Source of the DNA: Gallionella sp.
GTDB lineage: Bacteria > Pseudomonadota > Gammaproteobacteria > Burkholderiales > Gallionellaceae
Direction of reading: 5' to 3'
Assembly (NCBI GenBank): GCA_023229845.1
Contig: JALNYK010000012.1
Coordinates: forward strand, 21,537 to 85,536
DNA: 64,000 nt
Each line of letters starts with the position of its first letter. Position 1 is the first letter of the stretch. Positions 35,956 through 45,284 of the stretch are shown here, one piece after another. The notes beneath the pieces are model-generated. The model saw only the letters and a program-made list of their open reading frames with translations. It did not search any database and had not been told where the DNA came from. The position numbers and the translations under genes were made by a program.

Positions 35956-38900
35956 GTTTCGATCTTCGCTCGCACCGGAGTGCGAGCGCTACCGGCCGGC
36001 TACATGCTGGAGCGGATGGTGCTGGAGTTTCAATCCTCGCTCGCACCGGAGTGCGAGCGCTACCGGTTGAACGGATAGCCGCTGTGCGGCGCCGAGTTGT
36101 TTCAATCCTCGCTCGCACCGGAGTGCGAGCGCTACGCGGTGTACCGGAGCCGTCCGGCTTCGCGATGAGGTTTCAATCCTCGCTCGCACCGGAGTGCGAG
36201 CGCTACGCTTGGTTCGCACCGTGAGGCCGAGGCCGCGGATGTTTCAATCCTCGCTCGCACCGGAGTGCGAGCGCTACGCTTGGTTCGCACCGTGAGGCCG
36301 AGGCCGCGGATGTTTCAATCCTCGCTCGCACCGGAGTGCGAGCGCTACGCCGCGCCCGGCGTGGCGGCGTGGCCGCGATAGAGCGTTTCAATCCTCGCTC
36401 GCACCGGAGTGCGAGCGCTACCAGGGGCGGCGGGGGCTTATCGCACAGGAGAAAATGTTTCAATCCTCGCTCGCACCGGAGTGCGAGCGCTACGTTGCGC
36501 AAATTGTCAGCGGGTACGGTTATGTATGTTTCAATCCTCGCTCGCACCGGAGTGCGAGCGCTACTACCGCGAAACCAAAGCGGATTGGCTGTACAAGCAG
36601 TTTCAATCCTCGCTCGCACCGGAGTGCGAGCGCTACCCGGCGTCAAGGTCACGAATGCCGGCGCGCTGGAGTTTCAATCCTCGCTCGCACCGGAGTGCGA
36701 GCGCTACGTCCAGGCGGTGCAGATGCTCGGGTTATCTGTGTTGGTTTCAATCCTCGCTCGCACCGGAGTGCGAGCGCTACTTGGACGGCTTCGGGGCATA
36801 CCGGCACTGCAACCCGTTTCAATCCTCGCTCGCACCGGAGTGCGAGCGCTACCTCTTATGGGCATTGGTTCGACGGCGACAATAATCTGTTTCAATCCTC
36901 GCTCGCACCGGAGTGCGAGCGCTACAGCGGCTGCAACCCTGAAAGGATGACTTATGGATGTTTCAATCCTCGCTCGCACCGGAGTGCGAGCGCTACTTCC
37001 AAGCCCGTCGATCGCTGCCGAAATGAGGGTGTTTCAATCCTCGCTCGCACCGGAGTGCGAGCGCTACAGTGACAAGTTTGTCACGTGTCAATACCGTCAA
37101 TGTTTCAATCCTCGCTCGCACCGGAGTGCGAGCGCTACCCAGCGCGCAAATCAGCGGCAGCAATTCCACGGTGTTTCAATCCTCGCTCGCACCGGAGTGC
37201 GAGCGCTACTGCGGTCGGAGTTCGTGCGACGACGCGGGGCATCCGTTTCAATCCTCGCTCGCACCGGAGTGCGAGCGCTACTTCCGCGTTGCAACATTGC
37301 CGGACGGAGGCACATGTTTCAATCCTCGCTCGCACCGGAGTGCGAGCGCTACGGGTGCCGCGGCGACGGATCGCACGGGCGATCAGGTTTCAATCCTCGC
37401 TCGCACCGGAGTGCGAGCGCTACGTGGGATTCACTTGTGCCACCCGTTAGAGATCATGTTTCAATCCTCGCTCGCACCGGAGTGCGAGCGCTACGTAGCC
37501 GCCCGCGCTCAATAATGGCCGGTATCGTGTTTCAATCCTCGCTCGCACCGGAGTGCGAGCGCTACCTGGAGCGGCTGATTGTCGAAACGTCACATTATGC
37601 GTTTCAATCCTCGCTCGCACCGGAGTGCGAGCGCTACACGGCGCAGCAATCCTGCTGAATACCAATCAGGTGTTTCAATCCTCGCTCGCACCGGAGTGCG
37701 AGCGCTACCGCACCACGGCTGAAAACTAAGACCAGTTGTATGCGTTTCAATCCTCGCTCGCACCGGAGTGCGAGCGCTACATTGGTCGTATCACCTGCAC
37801 CTCGCCGTGCGAGGGTTTCAATCCTCGCTCGCACCGGAGTGCGAGCGCTACCTATCAGCCGCAGCCAATACACGTTCAATCGCGTGTTTCAATCCTCGCT
37901 CGCACCGGAGTGCGAGCGCTACTTCCTGCAAGGTGGTGTTTGCTTCGCGACTTACGACGTTTCAATCCTCGCTCGCACCGGAGTGCGAGCGCTACGCGAC
38001 CGCTGGGGGATTTATGCAAAAGTCTGTTGGTTTCAATCCTCGCTCGCACCGGAGTGCGAGCGCTACGGTATATCGGCCTCGTTGCGGCGCACCATTTGAC
38101 GTTTCAATCCTCGCTCGCACCGGAGTGCGAGCGCTACCTATCACCAGGGTCGATTGCATACATGCAATAGCCGGTTTCAATCCTCGCTCGCACCGGAGTG
38201 CGAGCGCTACCATTCCGGGTACTGGTAAAAAATCATGGCGCGCGTTTCAATCCTCGCTCGCACCGGAGTGCGAGCGCTACCGCCATCATCTTGGAAGATC
38301 GCGCAGTTCAAAGTGTTTCAATCCTCGCTCGCACCGGAGTGCGAGCGCTACTTCCTTTCTGATTTTGTCGGCAACCTTCCAGCCGGTTTCAATCCTCGCT
38401 CGCACCGGAGTGCGAGCGCTACATGATATTGGGCATGGCTTGATCCAGTTTAGTGTGTTTCAATCCTCGCTCGCACCGGAGTGCGAGCGCTACACTCGAC
38501 CTTCAAGGTCTCCGACATCAACGGCACGTTTCAATCCTCGCTCGCACCGGAGTGCGAGCGCTACGCCAGTATGTTCGAGCTGGATAGGCCAGACGTGAGT
38601 TTCAATCCTCGCTCGCACCGGAGTGCGAGCGCTACGGTCAATCGTTTAACCGGCGAAGTTCAGCTATCAGGTTTCAATCCTCGCTCGCACCGGAGTGCGA
38701 GCGCTACCCTGCGAGAAGGGCGGCGTAATGCGCACTCTCTGGTTTCAATCCTCGCTCGCACCGGAGTGCGAGCGCTACTCGGGAATAAACAGGCTCCCTT
38801 GCGCTTTGTGCTGCTCGTTTCAATCCTCGCTCGCACCGGAGTGCGAGCGCTACAAAAATGGTAAATGACCTTCCCGCGCTGGTAGAAGTTTCAATCCTCG

Positions 38901-40930
38901 CTCGCACCGGAGTGCGAGCGCTACTTTTGAGCTTTGAGGGTGAATTTTCACGGTTTCGGTTTCAATCCTCGCTCGCACCGGAGTGCGAGCGCTACGAAAT
39001 ATCCGCTTGCCTCAGTCCGCCCCGTATCCGTGTTTCAATCCTCGCTCGCACCGGAGTGCGAGCGCTACATGATCAGTTCGGTGGATGGCGCATTGCAGGA
39101 TCGGTTTCAATCCTCGCTCGCACCGGAGTGCGAGCGCTACTTACGCTCTGGCGAAAGTGCTAGGACTACAAACCGGTTTCAATCCTCGCTCGCACCGGAG
39201 TGCGAGCGCTACCCGCGTCTTTCTGGTTGGGTGCAGGCATCAGTTAGTTTCAATCCTCGCTCGCACCGGAGTGCGAGCGCTACCCCGTATTCACTGGCCG
39301 TCGATATGTTGGATAGTGGTTTCAATCCTCGCTCGCACCGGAGTGCGAGCGCTACACTGCGCGGCTTCAGTAATATCGCTTGGCAGGCAAGTTTCAATCC
39401 TCGCTCGCACCGGAGTGCGAGCGCTACAACTGCCGGTAGTTTGCTAGGGTTTAAGCATTCAGTTTCAATCCTCGCTCGCACCGGAGTGCGAGCGCTACCA
39501 GTATCATGCAGGCCATTATCGGACGGTTGGCGGTTTCAATCCTCGCTCGCACCGGAGTGCGAGCGCTACAACAGTGCGCGCCTTGTAACAATCACCTCCA
39601 CGGGTTTCAATCCTCGCTCGCACCGGAGTGCGAGCGCTACCCCGTATTCACTGGCCGTCGAAGGTTTTATTAGAAGGTTTCAATCCTCGCTCGCACCGGA
39701 GTGCGAGCGCTACGGGCGTCGATGCCGAAAAAATTGCCGACGTACTCGTTTCAATCCTCGCTCGCACCGGAGTGCGAGCGCTACCCCTTAACTTGTAATA
39801 GGGATACTTACCAAATGGGTTTCAATCCTCGCTCGCACCGGAGTGCGAGCGCTACCTATTCCTAGCAGATATTACTGTTTCAATCCTCGCTCGCACCGGA
39901 GTGCGAGCGCTACCTTCGCGAAAGGGATATATGTACGCAATATCAGACGTTTCAATCCTCGCTCGCACCGGAGTGCGAGCGCTACGAACACGGCTCAGAA
40001 GTACATCCATAAGTGCGTTGTTTCAATCCTCGCTCGCACCGGAGTGCGAGCGCTACTTCAGCACGATGCAAAGTTCGCAGAAGTGTATCTAGTTTCAATC
40101 CTCGCTCGCACCGGAGTGCGAGCGCTACGGGGTTGGTGGATGAGTGCGCGAAGCACTTGGGCGTTTCAATCCTCGCTCGCACCGGAGTGCGAGCGCTACG
40201 TTTTTGACCCACCACACCTCAAGCACGTTGGGGAGTTTCAATCCTCGCTCGCACCGGAGTGCGAGCGCTACGCAGCCAAAGCCAATGTCTACGACAACCT
40301 GCAAACCGTTTCAATCCTCGCTCGCACCGGAGTGCGAGCGCTACCCAAAGATGCAGGCAATACGGATGATTATTTACATAGTCAGTTTCAATCCTCGCTC
40401 GCACCGGAGTGCGAGCGCTACCGTCCCATCACGCGAGATTAAATCCGTCGCCAAGGGTTTCAATCCTCGCTCGCACCGGAGTGCGAGCGCTACGATAACA
40501 GCGCAGGACGAAAACGAGGCTGACGATTTAGTTTCAATCCTCGCTCGCACCGGAGTGCGAGCGCTACGGTGGGGTGCGATACCAGGAAAGCAGATTGAAT
40601 TTGTTTCAATCCTCGCTCGCACCGGAGTGCGAGCGCTACGGAAACGGGACAGGTCAAGAGCCATGCGGCAGGAGTTTCAATCCTCGCTCGCACCGGAGTG
40701 CGAGCGCTACGTTTCACTGGTGCGCGCAATAAATATCAGTGGAGTGTTTCAATCCTCGCTCGCACCGGAGTGCGAGCGCTACTCCAGCTACCTCACGAAA
40801 TACATATCAAAAGAGTTTGTTTCAATCCTCGCTCGCACCGGAGTGCGAGCGCTACCCATGAAGGAAAACGACGATTAGCCAGAACATGATTTAGTTTCAA
40901 TCCTCGCTCGCACCGGAGTGCGAGCGCTAC
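35956..40930 (-). CRISPR. CRISPR array, 70 repeats of 37 bp (type I-C)
   Basis: By hand count 70 repeats and 69 spacers run without a gap, at a mean period of 71.6 bp. On the transcribed (minus) strand each repeat begins GTAGCGCTCGCAC, has a 9-bp stem (CGCTCGCAC/GTGCGAGCG) around TCCG, and ends AGGATTGAAAC. The distal repeat (35956-35992) has two mismatches, marking the trailer; the leader side is at 40930 next to cas2. Most spacers are 33-36 bp. Exceptions are one of 21 bp (39856-39876) and one of 40 bp (40345-40384). Two neighbouring spacers (36207-36240 and 36278-36311) are identical. Repeats read through as many spurious long frames. Confidence 0.99.
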
Positions 40931-41111
40931 AGTCCGCTCCCAACGCCCTGACATGCAACGTTTAAAAGCGAACTTTGCGCGAACCTCGGGAAAATTGCTT
41001 TCCCAAAACTCGCACAATTCTTGTGGCGGAGCAATAAAGCTACTTCGCACAATGTGTTACGTGAAGCGCGAACCCGCCGGGGTTGGGGCATTGCTTGGGG
41101 TTCGCGCGTGG
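40931..41111 (-). promoter_or_regulatory. CRISPR leader with hairpin next to cas2
   Basis: The 181 bp between the cas2 stop and the first repeat form the leader, transcribed on the minus strand. A perfect 10-nt inverted repeat, GCGCGAACCC (41066-41075) and GGGTTCGCGC (41098-41107), lies immediately after cas2. AT-rich stretches such as AAGAATTGTGCGAGTTTTGG and TTCGCTTTTAAACG follow towards the array. I could not place a definite promoter or IHF site. Confidence 0.8.
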
Positions 41112-41402
41112 TCATATTACCAATGGTCCTTCGAAATCCACGGCGCGGAAGTGGCCGTGTTCTTTGATATGCAATTCTACCGGTTCGGTGAGTCGGTATA
41201 AACGCAGGCAGTCTTCTTTTTCGTTGATTTCGGCGAGGAGGTCGCGTTCCAGTTGTTCGTATTGCATCTGGTTTACGCGGCATTCGAAGACGGAATTCTG
41301 CACGCGCTGGCCGATGCTTTCGCAGACCTTGGCTACGCGGCGCAAGCGGCGGCGGCCTTCTTTGGTTTCAGTTGAGACGTCGTAGGCGACGATGATGAGC
41401 AT
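41112..41402 (-). CDS. cas2: CRISPR-associated endonuclease Cas2
   Basis: The 96-aa protein begins MLIIVAYDVSTETKEGRRRL, the Cas2 ferredoxin-fold start with the conserved Asp in YDV, and continues RRVAKVCESIGQRVQNSVFE. It forms the integration complex with Cas1. The ATG at 41402 is one base after the cas1 stop. The array leader follows directly. Confidence 0.97.
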   Translation of the reverse strand: MLIIVAYDVSTETKEGRRRLRRVAKVCESIGQRVQNSVFECRVNQMQYEQLERDLLAEINEKEDCLRLYRLTEPVELHIKEHGHFRAVDFEGPLVI

Positions 41403-41403
41403 G

Positions 41404-42441
41404 TTAGCGCGCCAGAAAAGGAAGGTAGGTTTCGGTTTCTCCGCGTATGTGTCGTGCCAGCAGACGGGCCTGGATTTGCGGCAGCAGGCCGATGGGCATT
41501 TTCGTTTCCAGCAGGGGATGGGTGATTTCTTCCTGTTTGCGCTCTTGATAGGCGACGACAACCGCGCGGCGGGCATCGCCTTCTAACAAAACTGCGCCGC
41601 CTTCGCGTTCCACAAAATCACCCTTGCTGATTTGCCCGCGATTGATGAGGGTGAGCACCAGTCGGTCGGCCATGATGGCGCGGAACTCTTCCATCAGGTC
41701 CAGCGCCAGTGCGGCTCGACCGGGGCGCACGGCATGCAGGAAACCGAGTTGCGGGTCGAGGCCGACTGCTTCCAGTGCGGAACGGCAATCGTTCATCAGC
41801 ATGGAATACAGGAAGGAGAGCAGGGCGTTGATGCGGTCGCGCGGCGGGCGGCGCGTGCGACCGTCCATGCCGAAGATGCTGCGCACATCGCGGCGGACGA
41901 TGCCGTTCATGGCGGAGAAGTAAACTTTTGCGGCATCGCCTTCGATGCCGCGCACGCTATCGAGATCGGCGGTCAGTGGCAAGTTGCGCACGGAAGCGCG
42001 CAACGCGGTCGCGGCGGCGGTGAGCGTTTTGGCATCGGTTTCGTCAGCCGCTTCGCGCGCGCCGCGCAGCAAGACTTGGCGCGCATTGCGCAGTTTTCCG
42101 GCGATCATGGCGCGGGAGACATTCAGCGCGAATGCGGCATCGCCCGCCTGCCGATGCTGTGCTTGCCGCAGCAGGATGTTGCCGGAAACCGCGCCTTCCA
42201 AGCGAGCCTTGAAACGCCCGTTGCCATCCAGTAGCACCAGCGAGATTCCGTCGTCCGCGCAGCGGTGCATCAGGGCGGGGGAGAGCATGATGTTACCCAG
42301 ACATACAACGCTGCCCAGATGGTGCAGCGGTACTTGTAGTTTCTTCACGCGCTCCACATCCACGCGCAGGGTGTCATTCTCCAGATGGAGATAACTGTGG
42401 GGCGTCATCACGTAGAGGGTGTTGAGTATCTGGCGGGCCAT
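41404..42441 (-). CDS. cas1: CRISPR-associated integrase Cas1
   Basis: The 345-aa protein is a type I-C Cas1: it begins MARQILNTLYVMTPHSYLHL. The metal-site residues lie in GIEGDAAKVYF (Glu), LGFLHAVRPGRAALALDLME (His, and Asp/Glu). It integrates new spacers at the leader end with Cas2. All catalytic motifs look intact, so adaptation is probably functional. It begins 27 nt after the vapC stop and is followed by cas2 with one base between. Confidence 0.97.
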   Translation of the reverse strand: MARQILNTLYVMTPHSYLHLENDTLRVDVERVKKLQVPLHHLGSVVCLGNIMLSPALMHRCADDGISLVLLDGNGRFKARLEGAVSGNILLRQAQHRQAGDAAFALNVSRAMIAGKLRNARQVLLRGAREAADETDAKTLTAAATALRASVRNLPLTADLDSVRGIEGDAAKVYFSAMNGIVRRDVRSIFGMDGRTRRPPRDRINALLSFLYSMLMNDCRSALEAVGLDPQLGFLHAVRPGRAALALDLMEEFRAIMADRLVLTLINRGQISKGDFVEREGGAVLLEGDARRAVVVAYQERKQEEITHPLLETKMPIGLLPQIQARLLARHIRGETETYLPFLAR

Positions 42442-42468
42442 CGGTGATCTCGGCTCGAATCCAGCAGA

Positions 42469-42873
42469 TCAATCCAGGAATGGATTGATGATGGACAGCC
42501 TGCCTTCAATTACCTGGCTGTGGTGCATATCCTCCGAATACAGGATGGTGCATTCTGCCTTGAGTGCAGTGGCAACGATCAGGCTGTCGTACCATGAGAA
42601 TCCATATTTTCCGGCAACATCGAGCGCAAGATGTATGGTGTCTTGGCTGATGATCTCGATCCGGCATACGGCTTCGAGCATCGCTAGCAATTTGGCGGTT
42701 TCCGGCAGCGGCAGCGCCAGTTTCTTCAAGGCGACATTCGCTGTTTCCGAAAGCACCTGGGTGGAAATGGTGGGGTTGTCGGCCATGAGCGTCGCAGCGC
42801 GTGAAGTTTTAGGCGAATTCGGACCAAGCCCGTAAATGACGATATTCGTATCAATGAATGCCTTAGCGGGCAT
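42469..42873 (-). CDS. vapC: PIN-domain toxin VapC
   Basis: The 134-aa protein is a PIN ribonuclease: MPAKAFIDTNIVIYGL (first Asp), STQVLSETANVALKK (Glu), GFSWYDSLIVATAL (Asp), and TILYSEDMHHSQVI (Asp). VapC toxins cleave specific RNAs. The start overlaps the end of the antitoxin gene by 11 nt. It lies between cas4 and cas1 in the same direction as both, so it is probably cotranscribed with the adaptation genes. All four acidic residues appear intact. Confidence 0.92.
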   Translation of the reverse strand: MPAKAFIDTNIVIYGLGPNSPKTSRAATLMADNPTISTQVLSETANVALKKLALPLPETAKLLAMLEAVCRIEIISQDTIHLALDVAGKYGFSWYDSLIVATALKAECTILYSEDMHHSQVIEGRLSIINPFLD

Positions 42874-43081
42874 TGGCCTCTTCCCGGTCGAACTTGAAGT
42901 TGCTGGTGTCAACGTTGAAACTGCGGAAAAAACCTTCGATCTCTTTTGCAGTCATCGGAATGGATGCTGTCCCTTGGCGATGCTGCCGCACCTTGAGGAA
43001 TGCGATGAAATCCAGCACTTCAGCTTGTTGTTCCTCAGGCAGCGAATTGGCTTCCCTAGCGATGATGTCTGCATAACCCAT
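42863..43081 (-). CDS. vapB: DUF2281-type VapB antitoxin
   Basis: The 72-aa protein reads MGYADIIAREANSLPEEQQA then EVLDFIAFLKVRQ, the DUF2281 antitoxin helix, followed by a C-terminal FFRSFNVDTSNFKFDREE that would bind the PIN toxin. The ATG at 43081 follows AAGGAGATTTTCC, a strong ribosome site; nine codons upstream are open without one. It begins 97 nt after the cas4 stop. Confidence 0.9.
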   Translation of the reverse strand: MGYADIIAREANSLPEEQQAEVLDFIAFLKVRQHRQGTASIPMTAKEIEGFFRSFNVDTSNFKFDREEANAR

Positions 43082-43178
43082 GGAAAATCTCCTTATGTGT
43101 CGAGGCATTATAGATTGAGTGCAGATTGATGCAACCGGATGACCGAAGCGCCGGCATAGATGGAAGTCACGCGCATTC

Positions 43179-43802
43179 TTACTCTTTAACCTCGAACAAA
43201 TCTGCCGCCAACGCCTTTTGTCCCTCCCGGGATGCCATCGCCTGCGGCTGGCAAATGTCGTTCAGCGAACATTCCTTGCAGCGCGCATCGTTGGCCGGCG
43301 GAGGCAGTTTGCCGGAAGCCAGCATCCCGCGGATGGCGGCGACGGTGTCTTCCACCAGCCGGCGCAACTCCGGCGTGATGGCAACCTCGCGACGGCGGCG
43401 CGAAGTGTGGTGGTAGATCGCGCCTTGCGCGACGGGCTTGCCGAACATCTCTTCCAGACACATTGCCTGCGCGGCGAGTTGCAGGTCGTCGTGCATTTGC
43501 TGCCGCTTCTTGCCGTGTTTGTATTCGATCGGGTAGATGCGCCCGTCGGGATGGAATTCGACCACATCGCACTTACCCACCAAGCCGAGGCGGTCAGACC
43601 ACACCGGCAACGCCCGCTCGCTGCGCACGCCCTCGAAAGATTCAAAACCCGGATCGTCAACCCGTTCATGCGCCGCGTTGCCGCGCATGGTGTGGACGTT
43701 CTCGTCGAAGGCTTGTTCCAGGTGGATCAGCGCGCACTGGCGCGGGCAATAGCTCCAGTGCTGGAGCGCGGAAAGCATGATGGGGTCGTCTGTTTCGTTC
43801 AT
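43179..43802 (-). CDS. cas4: CRISPR-associated exonuclease Cas4
   Basis: The 207-aa protein is a RecB-type nuclease: SALQHWSYCPRQCALIHLEQ supplies the first Fe-S cysteine, VGKCDVVEFHPDGRIYPIEY the catalytic Asp and Glu, and CKECSLNDICQPQ the last three cysteines. Cas4 trims prespacers and selects those with a correct PAM. Starts at 43802 (MNETDD) and 43829 (MRANDS) are both possible; neither has a clear ribosome site. It is divergent from the antitoxin gene 50 nt away and separated from cas1 by vapBC. Confidence 0.95.
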   Translation of the reverse strand: MNETDDPIMLSALQHWSYCPRQCALIHLEQAFDENVHTMRGNAAHERVDDPGFESFEGVRSERALPVWSDRLGLVGKCDVVEFHPDGRIYPIEYKHGKKRQQMHDDLQLAAQAMCLEEMFGKPVAQGAIYHHTSRRRREVAITPELRRLVEDTVAAIRGMLASGKLPPPANDARCKECSLNDICQPQAMASREGQKALAADLFEVKE

Positions 43803-43852
43803 GGCGACGGTGCTATCATTTGCGCGCATTCATCACATTAACGGAGGGCATC
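43803..43852. promoter_or_regulatory. Divergent control region between cas4 and the toxin-antitoxin module
   Basis: Only 50 bp separate the cas4 start (minus) and the antitoxin start (plus). On the plus strand an extended -10, TGCTATCAT (43811-43819), lies 34 nt before the antitoxin ATG, with only a weak -35 (TGTTTC) inside cas4. GGAGGG precedes the antitoxin start. No separate cas4 promoter is obvious, so any minus-strand promoter must overlap this segment or the antitoxin gene. Confidence 0.5.
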
Positions 43853-44101
43853 ATGGGCGCAATGCTCGAAGAGTTGGAAAGCCAGGCACTGCAACTCACG
43901 CCCAAAGAGCGCGGAGAGTTGATCCATCGCCTGATCGTCAGCCTCGAAGGCGAACCAGAAGATACGCCCGAAGCCATCGCCAAGGCGTGGGATGAAGAAA
44001 TCGCGCGGCGTGTGGCTGACATGGATGCGGGCAAAACGGTCTGGATTCCTGCAGAAGAGGTGTTTGCCCGCCTCGACGCCATTATCGAAAAAGCGCGATG
44101 A
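43853..44101 (+). CDS. Addiction-module antitoxin (Unstab_antitox family)
   Basis: The 82-aa protein shows the family pattern ELESQALQLTPKERGELIHR then LIVSLEGEPED, and AKAWDEEIARRVADMDAGK followed by VWIPAEEVFARL. It is the labile partner of the ParE-type toxin 3 nt downstream. GGAGGG precedes the ATG at 43853; an in-frame ATG at 43820 has no site. It is on the plus strand inside a minus-strand cas operon and is divergent from cas4. Confidence 0.92.
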   Translation: MGAMLEELESQALQLTPKERGELIHRLIVSLEGEPEDTPEAIAKAWDEEIARRVADMDAGKTVWIPAEEVFARLDAIIEKAR

Positions 44102-44104
44102 ACG

Positions 44105-44398
44105 ATGCGAGTCTCGTTCAACGAGAAGGCGCTGGACGAAGCAGAGGAAGCTGCCCGTTGGTATCGAGAGAATGGCGGCGCAGTGCCTGCCCGCGCATTC
44201 GCGCAGGAATTGCGGCGTGTCGTTGAACTGGCAGCCGGGCAGCCCGGGATAGGCGCTCCCGGACTGCGAGGGACAAACAGGCTGTACTTCAAACGCTTCC
44301 CGTACACATTGATTTTCCGAAATCAGGACTCATCCATCAGGGTGATCGCAATCGCCCATCAAAGTCGCCGCCCGGGCTATTGGGGCGGGCGGCGCTGA
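44105..44398 (+). CDS. ParE/RelE-type toxin
   Basis: The 97-aa protein has the ParE-like start RVSFNEKALDEAEEAARWYR, the core GLRGTNRLYFKRFPYTLIFR, and the C-terminal signature HQSRRPGYW. Such toxins poison gyrase (ParE) or cut mRNA (RelE); the sequence alone does not decide. It follows the antitoxin gene after 3 nt. Its stop is only 2 nt from the stop of the convergent cas7 gene, so the module is packed tightly into the cas locus. The frame is full length. Confidence 0.92.
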   Translation: MRVSFNEKALDEAEEAARWYRENGGAVPARAFAQELRRVVELAAGQPGIGAPGLRGTNRLYFKRFPYTLIFRNQDSSIRVIAIAHQSRRPGYWGGRR

Positions 44399-44400
44399 GT

Positions 44401-45282
44401 TCAGCCCACTTTCTTAAGCAAATCCACGCCCTGCACTTTGGACTCGTCCACGGTTACGGTGTAATCGTTGAAGTCGCGCGCGACCGATATGCCATCTTTG
44501 AGCTTGGGCTGAATGCGATCGAACAGGCTGTGCGCCGGGGCATTGCCCAATTGGCTTTCATGTTTGAACACATACAGTCCGCGCGTCGACATCTCGCCGC
44601 GAGCGGCGGAGCGATCATGCTCGAACATATTGGCAAGCGATTGCCACAGCAGTTCGAGGTCTTCTTCGCCAAAGCCAGTCTGGTTGGCGAGGTGGGCGGA
44701 GACGAAGCCGTGGGCGACGTAGAGGCCGTAGGGAACGGTGAACTTACGGCCCATGGTGCGGTTGTCGCCATCCTGTTTTTCGGCTTCCGCTTCGGTGGCG
44801 ACGGCCATGCGGGTGATGGAGTGTTCTTGAGCGACAACGGGATCGACCGAACGGGCAAAGGTTAATTGAACCGGACCACGCACCTGGCCGCAATTCACGC
44901 CGGTGGACATTACTGCGCCGAAGGTGCGCACGTCGTAGAAGTTTTTGCACATCCAGTCGCGCGCTTCGCCAACCGCATCGCCGCCTTTGCGTTTTTTCTC
45001 TTCGCCCTTGAGTAGATCGGATTTTCCTATTCCTTCATAAGCTCGTTCGTGCTGCTTGTTGAGGATGGCTTTTTCCTTGACGTAAATCTCGAACGGCGGC
45101 TGCTCGCCTTTAACAAGGCCGACAAAGTTACGCACCTTCCGCTTGAGGCTCACGTCCGTCACCAGGCTGCGCCCGGTTTCTGCATCTACGCGCGGCAGGT
45201 TGCCCGCGTCCGGGTCGCCGTTGGGGTTGCCGTCTTTCACGTCGAAAAGCAAAACGAAGTCGTAACGATTGTTCAGTGCCAT
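44401..45282 (-). CDS. cas7c: Type I-C Cascade backbone Cas7 (Csd2)
   Basis: The 293-aa protein begins MALNNRYDFVLLFDVKDGNP followed by NGDPDAGNLPRVDAETG, the Csd2 signature, and contains RTFGAVMSTGVNCGQVRGPV and SITRMAVATEAEAEKQ. It coats the crRNA spacer in the type I-C effector. It begins 2 nt after the cas8c stop with AAGGAGAATAAGC before the ATG. It is the last interference gene before the plus-strand toxin-antitoxin module. Confidence 0.96.
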   Translation of the reverse strand: MALNNRYDFVLLFDVKDGNPNGDPDAGNLPRVDAETGRSLVTDVSLKRKVRNFVGLVKGEQPPFEIYVKEKAILNKQHERAYEGIGKSDLLKGEEKKRKGGDAVGEARDWMCKNFYDVRTFGAVMSTGVNCGQVRGPVQLTFARSVDPVVAQEHSITRMAVATEAEAEKQDGDNRTMGRKFTVPYGLYVAHGFVSAHLANQTGFGEEDLELLWQSLANMFEHDRSAARGEMSTRGLYVFKHESQLGNAPAHSLFDRIQPKLKDGISVARDFNDYTVTVDESKVQGVDLLKKVG

Positions 45283-45284
45283 GC

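Noticed and set aside
36000..40920. Many long overlapping open frames across the CRISPR array, all containing repeated peptides such as FQSSLAPECERY or ALALRCERGLK
   Set aside because: They are read-through of the 37-bp repeat in several frames; period and repeats explain them fully.
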